Assembly: GCA_903904275.1 (NCBI GenBank)
Contig: CAIVBX010000278.1
Coordinates: forward strand, 1-6,097
Direction of reading: 5' to 3'
From: an uncultured Pseudomonadota bacterium
GTDB lineage: Bacteria > Pseudomonadota > Gammaproteobacteria > Methylococcales > Methylomonadaceae
DNA: 6,097 nt
This document shows, piece after piece, positions 1 to 6,097 of the stretch; positions within the stretch are counted from its first letter, which is position 1; each line of letters begins with the position of its first letter. A program made the translations under genes and the position numbers. The notes under the pieces are model-generated. The model saw nothing but the letters and a program-made list of their open reading frames with translations, did no database searches and was not told where the DNA came from.

Positions 1-1091
1 CACCTGAAAAAGTCGAAGGAATTGAAGAAGAAATTATTTTAATTGACGTAAATATCGTCAGTGAACAGATTTTGCAATACTTATCAGTGCTGGGAATTCC
101 TGAAGTTTTCACACCTGAAACCAATTTACTTAAAGCCGCGTTGTTGAATCCAGCAAAATCGACAGAAGATTTTGACGAAATTTTGACGAAAGTAATTAAA
201 TTACTGCTCAAAATTAAAGAATTTGGTGATACTGAACAAAAAGATATTGATCAATTTTTATTGCTTATTGCGGCACAATTGGCTGAATTGAATGTCATTG
301 TGAATCAAGCAAATTTATCAATAAATGATTCGACAAAAAGTCGTAACAAATTAGATCAATCTGTTTTTACACAAATTCGGGAATTACAGGTTCAAGCAAT
401 AAAAACAACATCGTTAGATTCATTGAAAGAAATGGTTAATCAATGTTTTAAAACGATTGCTACCGACATAAAAACGCATTATCAGCACGACAAAGAAATT
501 CATGCTCAATTTCAAGATAACATGGCAGAATTAGTAAATAAGATGATTGCCGTTGAAGTGGAATCTGAACGCTTAAAAGCGGAATTAAAAGTGGTTCATA
601 CGCAAGCGACACACGATACGCTAACAGGTTTGCCGAATCGGAACGCTTACAATCTAAGATTGAAAGAAGAAATCGCACGTTATAAACGTTATCAATCTCC
701 GCTTACATTAGCCATTTGGGATATTGACCATTTTAAAAATATCAATGATTCTTATGGACATAAATCGGGTGACAAAGTGCTTGTTTTAACGGCAAAACAA
801 TTAGAATCACATATTCGAGATACGGATTTTATTGCGCGGTTTGGAGGCGAAGAATTTGTGATGTTATTGCCAAATACGGATAAAGAAGCGTCATTGATTT
901 TGGTTAATCAATTACGAGAAATCATTGAATCAACAGGATTTAATGCAAATGGAAAAGCCGTTCCAATTACTATTTCATGTGGATTAACTGATTTTCTTGA
1001 TGATGACACAGAAGAAAGTTTTTTTGAACGAGCAGATAAAGGTTTGTACGAATCTAAAAATCAAGGTCGCAATCGTTGTACGGTTTTGTAA
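1..1091 (+). CDS. Diguanylate cyclase with C-terminal GGDEF domain (5' end missing)
   Basis: Makes cyclic di-GMP from two GTP. The frame is open from base 3 with no stop or convincing start, so the N-terminus lies outside the window; 362 residues are visible. A TTG at 72 is in frame but has no reason to be the start. Visible residues 1 to about 200 are helical and charged, with no membrane segment, and resemble a coiled-coil sensory or linker region. The GGDEF domain follows from about residue 203: DTLTGLPNR (205-213), the metal-binding DIDHFKNIND stretch (from Asp240), and the active-site GGEEF (281-285, bases 843-857). An RDTD motif lies exactly five residues before GGEEF, which is the usual allosteric inhibitory site, so the enzyme should be both active and product-inhibited. 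No EAL domain follows. The family is typical of gammaproteobacterial soluble cyclases. The input signal is unknown. The next gene starts 3 bases after its stop. Confidence 0.93.
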   Translation, partial: PEKVEGIEEEIILIDVNIVSEQILQYLSVLGIPEVFTPETNLLKAALLNPAKSTEDFDEILTKVIKLLLKIKEFGDTEQKDIDQFLLLIAAQLAELNVIVNQANLSINDSTKSRNKLDQSVFTQIRELQVQAIKTTSLDSLKEMVNQCFKTIATDIKTHYQHDKEIHAQFQDNMAELVNKMIAVEVESERLKAELKVVHTQATHDTLTGLPNRNAYNLRLKEEIARYKRYQSPLTLAIWDIDHFKNINDSYGHKSGDKVLVLTAKQLESHIRDTDFIARFGGEEFVMLLPNTDKEASLILVNQLREIIESTGFNANGKAVPITISCGLTDFLDDDTEESFFERADKGLYESKNQGRNRCTVL

Positions 1092-1094
1092 AAA

Positions 1095-2000
1095 ATGAAT
1101 GAAATAACACAATATCATTGGGGTGTGGAAGAAACTGTCGCGCAGTTGCGCCAATTGCGCGTGCAATCGTTAGAAAATCGCAAACGTAAAAATAAACCTC
1201 CAAAATTGCCTTCTCGAAAAGAATTGCAAAGCATTTTAGATGGATTACTTGCGGTACTTTTTCCAAATCGTTTGGGAAGACCTGATTTAACGGAAGAAGG
1301 AATTGATTATTTTGTCGGTTATACGTTAGACCGCGTGTTGGATGAACTATTTAAACAAATTCGTCGTGAGTTGCAATTTGTTTCTGGTAGTCAAGGGATT
1401 AACGAAGCGGCTAATCAACAAGCCATCATAATTACGCGCCAATTTACCGCACAATTACCGACGGTTCGCGCATTGATTGATACAGACATTCAAGCCGCTT
1501 ATGAGGGTGATCCTGCTGCACGAACACCTGATGAAGTATTAGTTTGTTATCCAGGCATTTACGCTGTCATTTATCATCGACTTGCACACATTTTATATAC
1601 ACTTGGTTCACCATTAGTTGCGCGAATGATAGCCGAGTTAGCGCATTCGGCAACAGGCATTGATATTCATCCAGGCGCACAAATTGATGAAAGTTTTTTT
1701 ATTGATCACGGAACTGGCGTTGTCATTGGAGAAACTGCCATTATTGGCAAACGTGTCCGTTTGTATCAAGCTGTAACACTCGGTGCAAAACGTTTTCAAA
1801 AAGACGATAACGGCATTTTAATTAAAGGTAATTTACGCCATCCGATTGTTGAAGATGATGTTGTAATTTATGCAGGTGCAACCATTTTAGGGCGTGTAAC
1901 GATTGGCAAAGGTTCGATTATTGGTGGGAATGTTTGGCTAACGCACAGCGTTCCACCACATAGTATTATTACGCAACAAGCTAGCAAACGAACTGAATAA
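1095..2000 (+). CDS. epsC: Serine O-acetyltransferase, EpsC-like long form
   Basis: Transfers acetyl from acetyl-CoA to L-serine, giving O-acetylserine for cysteine synthesis; cytoplasmic. It has 301 residues against 273 for E. coli CysE, with a distinct N-terminal helical extension (about 1-125) as in the EpsC-type enzymes. The family core starts with a DPAA stretch whose Asp139 matches E. coli Asp92. The left-handed beta-helix of hexapeptide repeats runs from about 187 to 292: GIDIHPGA (188-195), then the catalytic pair Asp204-His205 in DHGTGVVIGE, a VTLGAKR segment (228-233), RHP with His249 (matching E. coli His193), and GATILGRVTIGKGSIIGG (261-278). All the expected active-site residues are present. 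The ATG at 1095 lies 3 bases after the cyclase stop, with no clear Shine-Dalgarno sequence, so translation may be coupled to the cyclase. CysE is an alternative symbol. The function is secure; the sub-family name is less so. Confidence 0.93.
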   Translation: MNEITQYHWGVEETVAQLRQLRVQSLENRKRKNKPPKLPSRKELQSILDGLLAVLFPNRLGRPDLTEEGIDYFVGYTLDRVLDELFKQIRRELQFVSGSQGINEAANQQAIIITRQFTAQLPTVRALIDTDIQAAYEGDPAARTPDEVLVCYPGIYAVIYHRLAHILYTLGSPLVARMIAELAHSATGIDIHPGAQIDESFFIDHGTGVVIGETAIIGKRVRLYQAVTLGAKRFQKDDNGILIKGNLRHPIVEDDVVIYAGATILGRVTIGKGSIIGGNVWLTHSVPPHSIITQQASKRTE

Positions 2001-2033
2001 TTTTTCAACTTTTATTATTTTTATCTAGGTTTT

Positions 2034-2360
2034 ATGTCTGACTTTCATCCTTTTTTTCACGATCCAGACGATGATTTGTCTGTCTTAGATGCTCAACCCA
2101 AATTAAAAAGACCATCGCTTTACCGTGTCATTTTGTTAAATGACGATTTCACACCGATGGATTTTGTGATTGAGATTTTAGTCAATTTTTTTGGTATGTC
2201 CGAAGAACAAGCTACTGCTGTTATGTTACAAGTTCATACACGCGGGGTTGGGATTTGCGGTACTTATTCAAAAGATGTCGCAGAAACGAAGGTTTATATT
2301 GTTAATTCTTTTGCGCTTGAAAACGAACATCCGCTGAAATGCGAAATGGAAGAGATTTGA
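2034..2360 (+). CDS. clpS: ATP-dependent Clp protease adaptor ClpS
   Basis: The N-recognin that binds proteins with N-terminal Leu, Phe, Tyr or Trp and delivers them to ClpAP. It has 108 residues, close to E. coli ClpS (106). An acidic, flexible tail (about 1-28) is followed by the folded core. The substrate pocket is intact: NDDFTPM (36-42), containing the Asn, Asp, Thr and Met that line it, and VHTRG (67-71), whose His68 matches E. coli His66. GICG (73-76), the VAETK segment (82-86) and ENEHPL near the C-terminus are family signatures. The ATG at 2034 is preceded by a weak AGG at 2027-2029, only 4 bases away. I see no good promoter in the 33-base gap after the acetyltransferase gene, so it may be transcribed from upstream. 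clpA begins 2 bases after the stop. Confidence 0.97.
   Translation: MSDFHPFFHDPDDDLSVLDAQPKLKRPSLYRVILLNDDFTPMDFVIEILVNFFGMSEEQATAVMLQVHTRGVGICGTYSKDVAETKVYIVNSFALENEHPLKCEMEEI
2348..2354 (+). promoter_or_regulatory. Ribosome binding site of clpA inside clpS
   Basis: GGAAGAG lies 8 bases before the ATG at 2363 and within the last codons of clpS. It decides the clpA start: an earlier in-frame ATG at 2339 would add eight residues (MRNGRDLI) that ClpA proteins lack and has no comparable site. The placement suggests that ribosomes finishing clpS start clpA. Confidence 0.75.
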
Positions 2361-2362
2361 TT

Positions 2363-4621
2363 ATGTTGGGTAAAGCACTTGAAGCTACTTTAAATATAGC
2401 CTTTAAATCGGCGCGTGAACGTCGTCATGAGTTTATTACTGTGGAACATTTATTGTTCGCATTGCTTGATAATCCTGATGTTATTCCTGTTATGGAAGCC
2501 TGCGATGCGGATATTAAATGGTTGCGTGGGCAATTAGCACGTTTTATCGATGATACTATTTCCTATTTACCTGAAAATACCAAACGTGATACGCAACCTA
2601 CTCTCGGTTTTCAACGAATTTTGCAGCGTTCTGTTCACAATGTTCAAGCCTCGGATAAAAATGAAGTAACAGGTGCTAATTTATTGGTTTCATTATTTAG
2701 TGAATCGGATTCACACGCCGTGTATTTATTAAGTAAGCAAGATATTTCACGACTTGATGTCGTGAATTTTATTGCTCACGGTATTTCTAAATTTGACGAT
2801 CCTTACGAAGAATCTGAAAACACAACTAATCGTAAAAACCCAGAAAATGATACGAGCAAACCACTTGAAAAATTTGCTACTAATTTAAACGAAGAAGCTG
2901 CTCGCGGACGAATTGACCCGTTAATTGGACGTTCCGCAGAAATTGAGCGCACAATTCAAACGCTTTGCCGCCGACGCAAAAATAATCCTCTTTTAGTTGG
3001 TGAGGCGGGGGTTGGTAAAACCGCGATTGCAGAAGGTTTGGCAAAAAGAATTGTTGAAGAAGATGTACCAGATGTTTTACTCGATTGCGTGATTTATTCA
3101 CTCGATTTAGGAGCATTAGTGGCGGGAACAAAATATCGCGGGGATTTTGAAAAACGCTTGAAATCGTTATTAAATCAAATGAAAAAAGAAGTCCATGCAA
3201 TTTTATTTATCGATGAAATTCACACGATTATCGGCGCAGGTTCAGCATCAGGTGGTGTGATGGATGCAGCGAATTTAATTAAACCAATGCTTGCGGCGGG
3301 GCAATTGCGCTGCATTGGTTCAACAACATATCAAGAATATCGTGGCATTTTTGAAAAAGACCATGCTCTAGCACGTCGTTTTCAAAAAGTTGATATTTTG
3401 GAGCCTTCAGTTGAAGAAACAGTACAAATTTTAAAAGGTTTAAAAACACGCTTTGAAGAACATCACGGCGTGCGATATTCACCTGACGCATTACGTTTAG
3501 CTGCTGAATTATCTGATCGTTATATCACTGACCGTCATTTACCAGACAAAGCCATTGATGTTATTGATGAAGCAGGTGCGAAACAACGTATGGCAAATAC
3601 GAATGAAAAAAAACAGTTAATCGAAGCATCAGAAATTGAAGAAATTGTCGCTAGAATTGCCCGAATTCCTGCAAAATCAGTATCTAGCAATGACATAGAT
3701 AAATTAGCGAATTTAGAAAAAAATCTAAAAATGTTGGTATTTGGGCAAGATGAAGCTATTTCTGTTTTAGCTTCAGCAATTAAATTATCACGCGCTGGAT
3801 TGCGTGATTCACAAAGAACAATCGGTTCATTTTTATTTGCAGGTGTAACGGGCGTTGGTAAAACCGAAGTTTCTCGGCAACTAGCGAAAGTTCTTGGCAT
3901 TGAATTGATTCGTTTTGATATGTCTGAATACATGGAACGACATACCGTTTCACGTTTAATCGGGGCGCCACCTGGTTATGTCGGATTTGATCAAGGTGGT
4001 TTGTTAACTGAGCAAATCAATAAACATCCGCACGCTGTTTTGTTGTTAGATGAATTGGAAAAAGCACACCCAGATGTTTTTAATTTGCTTTTGCAAGTTA
4101 TGGATCATGGCACATTGACTGACAATAACGGACGCAAAGCAGATTTTAGAAATATCATTTTAATTATGACAACAAACGCAGGAGCAGAAGAAGGTTCACG
4201 CGCTTCGATGGGATTCACACAACAAAATCACGCCAGCGACAGTTTGAAAATGGTTGAAAAAGGTTTTTCGCCTGAATTTCGTAATCGTTTAGATGCAATT
4301 ATTCAATTTAAACCGCTTGATATAAATATCGTAAGTAACGTTGTTGATAAATTTATTTTTGAATTAGAATCATTACTTGCAGATAAAAATGTAACGCTAA
4401 ATCTTACACCTAAAGCACGTTTGTGGCTTGCTGAAAAAGGTTATGACGCAAAAATGGGCGCACGTCCCATGGCGCGATTGATTCAAGAAAAAATTAAAAA
4501 GCCATTAGCTAATGATTTACTTTTTGGCGAACTCGCGCACGGTGGAGACGTTAAAATTGCTGTGAAAAACAATGAACTCGTTTTTACAATTGAAAGTGCT
4601 GAAATACTTGTAACGAAATAG
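2363..4621 (+). CDS. clpA: ATP-dependent Clp protease ATP-binding subunit ClpA
   Basis: Hexameric AAA+ unfoldase that threads substrates into ClpP and accepts ClpS-delivered N-end-rule proteins. It has 752 residues from the chosen start, against 758 in E. coli. The N-domain (1 to about 142, starting MLGKALEATLNIAF, with RHEFITVEHLL) is joined by a short acidic linker to two AAA+ domains. Domain 1: Walker A GEAGVGKT (213-220), pore loop KYRGDFE (Tyr258), Walker B ILFIDE (280-285), arginine finger in ARRF (337-340). Domain 2: Walker A GVTGVGKT (494-501), pore loop GYVGFD (Tyr539), Walker B VLLLDE (559-564), sensor-1 Asn605, sensor-2 GARP (699-702). There is no long middle domain, which excludes ClpB and ClpC. 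The ClpP-docking tripeptide reads MGF (616-618) where E. coli has IGL. All catalytic residues are present. It forms a pair with clpS and converges on infA with a 10-base gap. Confidence 0.98.
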   Translation: MLGKALEATLNIAFKSARERRHEFITVEHLLFALLDNPDVIPVMEACDADIKWLRGQLARFIDDTISYLPENTKRDTQPTLGFQRILQRSVHNVQASDKNEVTGANLLVSLFSESDSHAVYLLSKQDISRLDVVNFIAHGISKFDDPYEESENTTNRKNPENDTSKPLEKFATNLNEEAARGRIDPLIGRSAEIERTIQTLCRRRKNNPLLVGEAGVGKTAIAEGLAKRIVEEDVPDVLLDCVIYSLDLGALVAGTKYRGDFEKRLKSLLNQMKKEVHAILFIDEIHTIIGAGSASGGVMDAANLIKPMLAAGQLRCIGSTTYQEYRGIFEKDHALARRFQKVDILEPSVEETVQILKGLKTRFEEHHGVRYSPDALRLAAELSDRYITDRHLPDKAIDVIDEAGAKQRMANTNEKKQLIEASEIEEIVARIARIPAKSVSSNDIDKLANLEKNLKMLVFGQDEAISVLASAIKLSRAGLRDSQRTIGSFLFAGVTGVGKTEVSRQLAKVLGIELIRFDMSEYMERHTVSRLIGAPPGYVGFDQGGLLTEQINKHPHAVLLLDELEKAHPDVFNLLLQVMDHGTLTDNNGRKADFRNIILIMTTNAGAEEGSRASMGFTQQNHASDSLKMVEKGFSPEFRNRLDAIIQFKPLDINIVSNVVDKFIFELESLLADKNVTLNLTPKARLWLAEKGYDAKMGARPMARLIQEKIKKPLANDLLFGELAHGGDVKIAVKNNELVFTIESAEILVTK

Positions 4622-4631
4622 AGTAAATAAG

Positions 4632-4850
4632 TTAACGCACTCGAAATGTGATACGACCTTTTGTTAAATCATAAGGAGTCATTTCAACTTTTACACTGTC
4701 ACCTGTCAAAATACGAATGTAATGCTTACGCATTTTACCTGAAATGTGTGCAGTAACAATGTGTCCATTTTCGAGTTGAACACGGAACATAGTGTTAGGT
4801 AAGGTATCGATGACCTTCCCTTCCATTTCAATTTGATCTTCTTTAGCCAT
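4632..4850 (-). CDS. infA: Translation initiation factor IF-1
   Basis: Binds the A site of the 30S subunit and works with IF-2 and IF-3 to place initiator tRNA. It is 72 residues long, the standard length, and one OB-fold domain fills the protein. It is near-identical to E. coli IF-1 in its core: MAKED start, TLPNTMFRVQLENGH (16-30), AHISGKMRKHYIRILTGD (34-51), and TPYDLTKGRITFR towards the end. The ATG at 4850 has an AAGAG-like site about 12 bases upstream, a little far, but the family start is unmistakable. It faces clpA tail to tail, as in E. coli, where the serW tRNA separates the two; no tRNA is present here. It has its own promoter at 4887-4895. Confidence 0.98.
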   Translation of the reverse strand: MAKEDQIEMEGKVIDTLPNTMFRVQLENGHIVTAHISGKMRKHYIRILTGDSVKVEMTPYDLTKGRITFRVR

Positions 4851-4886
4851 TGTTTGAATTTTCTCTTGTAAGTTATAAAGCGTTGA

Positions 4887-4895
4887 ATTATAGCA
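4887..4895 (-). promoter_or_regulatory. Extended -10 promoter of infA
   Basis: Read on the minus strand the site is TGCTATAAT: a perfect TATAAT (4887-4892) with the TG of an extended -10 at 4894-4895. It would start RNA near 4880 and give a leader of about 30 bases before the infA ATG. No good -35 box sits 16-18 bases upstream (the region reads CATTTT), which fits an extended -10 promoter. This is a prediction from sequence only. Confidence 0.6.
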
Positions 4896-4931
4896 TATTA
4901 ACGCATTTAAAAATGGGTTTTGCTTTTAGTA

Positions 4932-5264
4932 TTAAGCAATTTTAAATCCTACAAAAAAACCACCGACTGAACTAGCGCCACTCACACCATTATTAAAACT
5001 TGATAAACGTGCAACAAGAAAATCTATAGAGTTTTTAGTTGTATTAATAATTTCATGTGTTGTACTATCTAAAATGGCGGAATTCATATTTGCAATTACC
5101 CCTTGCTTTTCTGCAATTAGCATAACAACTATAAGTCCACCACCTAAAAATAAAGCAGTTCGAAACATTTTTTTTGTAAAATACCCAACTGCCATTCCAA
5201 GCACAAACGGAACACCACTATTAGTAATTAAAAAAGGTGCAGAAAAAATATCAGAATTTTCCAT
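4932..5264 (-). CDS. FUN14 domain small membrane protein
   Basis: A 110-residue inner-membrane protein that I assign to the FUN14 family from its layout. A first hydrophobic helix (about 11-29, with GVPFVLGMAVGYFTKK) is followed at once by a second (about 35-51, with a GGG and ending in a charged AEK then QGVI). A polar helical stretch (55-90) follows, then a C-terminal hydrophobic segment ending GGFFVGFKIA. The FxxGxxxGYFxKK opening and the GFxxGFK-like end are the family marks. Eukaryotic FUNDC1 is a mitochondrial mitophagy receptor; the LC3-binding tail of FUNDC1 is not present here and the bacterial role is unknown. It starts 14 bases after the stop of the helix-hairpin-helix gene, with no visible Shine-Dalgarno sequence, so it is probably co-transcribed and perhaps coupled. 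The family call is by recognition, not by search. Confidence 0.75.
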   Translation of the reverse strand: MENSDIFSAPFLITNSGVPFVLGMAVGYFTKKMFRTALFLGGGLIVVMLIAEKQGVIANMNSAILDSTTHEIINTTKNSIDFLVARLSSFNNGVSGASSVGGFFVGFKIA

Positions 5265-5278
5265 GTATGTAGGGCTAG

Positions 5279-5572
5279 TTAATTTATTTTTTCTGAAATG
5301 GGTGGTGTAGCAGGAGAAATATCAGAGAATAAAATGTCTGCTTTAATTTTCTCGATAGTTTTGTCACCAATTCCTGAAACTTTGTTCAAATCATCAAGGG
5401 TTTTAAATTCGCCGTTTTTTGTACGGTAATCAACGATGGCTTGTGCTTTTTTAGGACCAAATCCAGACAAAGCACTAGCGATTGTAGCCGCATCGGCGGA
5501 GTTGATATTAACGGGAGTAGCAAAAGTATTTGTAGAAAATAAAAAAGTCAGTGCAAATAATAATTTTTTCAC
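5279..5572 (-). CDS. Secreted helix-hairpin-helix protein, ComEA family
   Basis: A 97-residue exported protein. It has a signal peptide (MKKLLFALTFLF core, predicted cut after Ala18 in NTFA-TP), then VNINSADAATIASALSGFGP and a double helix-hairpin-helix DNA-binding fold. The two hairpins are GFGPKKA (37-43) and GIGDKTI (67-73), and FKTLDDLNKV joins them. A short tail rich in Pro, Ser and Glu ends the protein. This is the short ComEA form common in gammaproteobacteria, which lacks the membrane anchor of Bacillus ComEA and would sit in the periplasm. In competent species such proteins bind incoming double-stranded DNA and ratchet it across the outer membrane; the sequence does not show that this organism is competent. 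The start is GTG at 5572, supported by GGAG 8 bases upstream. It is first in a likely operon with the FUN14 gene, directly behind an rRNA operon. Confidence 0.9.
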   Translation of the reverse strand: MKKLLFALTFLFSTNTFATPVNINSADAATIASALSGFGPKKAQAIVDYRTKNGEFKTLDDLNKVSGIGDKTIEKIKADILFSDISPATPPISEKIN

Positions 5573-5580
5573 AGTTCAAA

Positions 5581-5584
5581 CTCC
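5581..5584 (-). promoter_or_regulatory. Ribosome binding site of the ComEA-type gene
   Basis: GGAG on the minus strand, with an 8-base gap to the GTG start codon at 5572. It supports the non-ATG start, as does the MKK beginning of a normal signal peptide. Confidence 0.8.
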
Positions 5585-5605
5585 AAAAGAATAAATAGTG
5601 AGACA

Positions 5606-5634
5606 ATAATAGTAAAAATTATCTTTCGATACAA
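5606..5634 (-). promoter_or_regulatory. Predicted promoter of the ComEA-type/FUN14 operon
   Basis: On the minus strand a -10 box TATTAT (5606-5611, five of six to consensus) is preceded after 17 bases by TTGTAT (5629-5634, three of six). The leader to the GTG would be about 27 bases. The -35 box lies within a few bases of the T-run of the rRNA terminator. The match is moderate and the region is AT-rich, so chance is possible. Confidence 0.4.
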
Positions 5635-5636
5635 AC

Positions 5637-5668
5637 AAAAAAGCCCAAAATCATCGGATCTCGGGCTT
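5637..5668 (-). terminator. Rho-independent terminator of the rRNA operon
   Basis: Reading the minus strand, the arm AAGCCC (5663-5668) pairs with GGGCTT (5641-5646) across a 16-base loop, and a run of six T follows directly (5637-5642). It sits 14 bases after the 3' end of the 5S gene and should end the rRNA transcript before the ComEA-type gene. Confidence 0.85.
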
Positions 5669-5682
5669 AATCATAAAAATAA

Positions 5683-5802
5683 GAGCTTGGCAATTCTCTA
5701 CTTTCGCATGGCAAACTGCCACACTATCATCGGCGCTAAGCGGTTTCACTTCCGAGTTCGGGATGGGATCGGGTGGTTCACGCTCGCTATGGTCACCAAG
5801 CA
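5683..5802 (-). rRNA. rrf: 5S ribosomal RNA
   Basis: Complete, about 120 bases. On the minus strand it starts TGCTTGGTGACCATAGCG and carries the conserved stretches CCACCCGATCCCATCCCG, AACTCGGAAGTGAAAC and AGCGCCGATGATAGTGTGG, then ends GAGAATTGCCAAGCTC. The ends pair (GCTTGG with CCAAGC) to form helix I. The ends are set by alignment from memory to the 120-base E. coli 5S and could be off by one to three bases. Confidence 0.95.
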
Positions 5803-5907
5803 AACTGGTTTCCAAACTTCGCTAGAAGTTTGATATGAAAATCTGTATGTTTCTCAAGGTATTGTTTAAGTTTTTTGACAACACCAATCAAACTGATTGG
5901 GTGTTAT
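5803..5907 (-). other. 23S-5S internal transcribed spacer with two hairpins
   Basis: About 105 bases, with no tRNA. Two inverted repeats stand out. One at 5880-5905 is an 11-base-pair stem (arms 5880-5890 and 5894-5905) with a single bulged base and a 3-base loop, placed directly after the 23S end. The other at 5813-5832 is a perfect 8-base-pair stem (CAAACTTC with GAAGTTTG) with a 4-base loop, shortly before the 5S start. Such stems are plausible processing signals for rRNA precursors. The role is inferred. Confidence 0.65.

Positions 5908-6097
<190 letters not shown>

Noticed and set aside
72..74. TTG at 72 as the start of the cyclase gene
   Set aside because: The same frame is open back to base 3 with no stop, there is no ribosome site, and the upstream residues continue the same kind of charged helical sequence.
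460..678. Minus-strand open frame opposite the cyclase gene
   Set aside because: It lies wholly within a well-supported gene on the other strand and its product resembles no family.
2001..2033. TATTAT (2013-2018) as a clpS promoter
   Set aside because: There is no -35 box at a suitable distance, and the transcript would begin about at the weak AGG ribosome site. The gap is simply AT-rich.
2880..3971. Several minus-strand open frames opposite clpA
   Set aside because: They are antisense to the strongly conserved AAA+ coding sequence, and none shows a family motif.
4622..4631. A tRNA gene between clpA and infA, as in E. coli
   Set aside because: Only 10 bases separate the two stop codons, which leaves no room for a tRNA.
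5074..5310. Plus-strand open frame of 78 codons opposite the FUN14 gene
   Set aside because: The opposite strand carries the recognisable FUN14 pattern and fits the operon layout; this frame has no ribosome site or motif.

Overview
The window looks like core chromosome of an AT-rich gammaproteobacterium. ClpS, ClpA and IF-1 resemble their E. coli counterparts in length and motifs. The order clpS-clpA running into a convergent infA is also that of E. coli, except that the serW tRNA found between clpA and infA there is absent here. The 5S and 23S rRNA sequences are also of gammaproteobacterial type. I cannot name a genus from the sequence alone.

Plus strand, 1-4621: a diguanylate cyclase whose start lies before the window, then a serine O-acetyltransferase of the long EpsC-like type only 3 bases downstream, then clpS and clpA. 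ClpS (N-end-rule adaptor) and ClpA (unfoldase) are a functional pair that feed substrates to ClpP, which is not in the window. The clpA ribosome binding site lies inside the end of clpS, so the two are probably translationally coupled.

Minus strand, 4632-6097: read in the direction of transcription, this starts with the 3' end of a 23S rRNA gene that enters from the right edge. A spacer with two hairpins, a complete 5S rRNA gene and a rho-independent terminator follow. Just after the terminator come a predicted promoter, a small secreted helix-hairpin-helix (ComEA-type) protein with a GTG start, and a small FUN14-domain membrane protein, which together form a likely two-gene operon. Last is infA with its own extended -10 promoter, ending 10 bases from the end of clpA.

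Almost everything here is conserved housekeeping. I see no mobile element, CRISPR array, toxin-antitoxin or defence system, and nothing that I would call a new system. The least understood part is the pairing of a ComEA-like secreted protein with a bacterial FUN14 protein just behind an rRNA operon.
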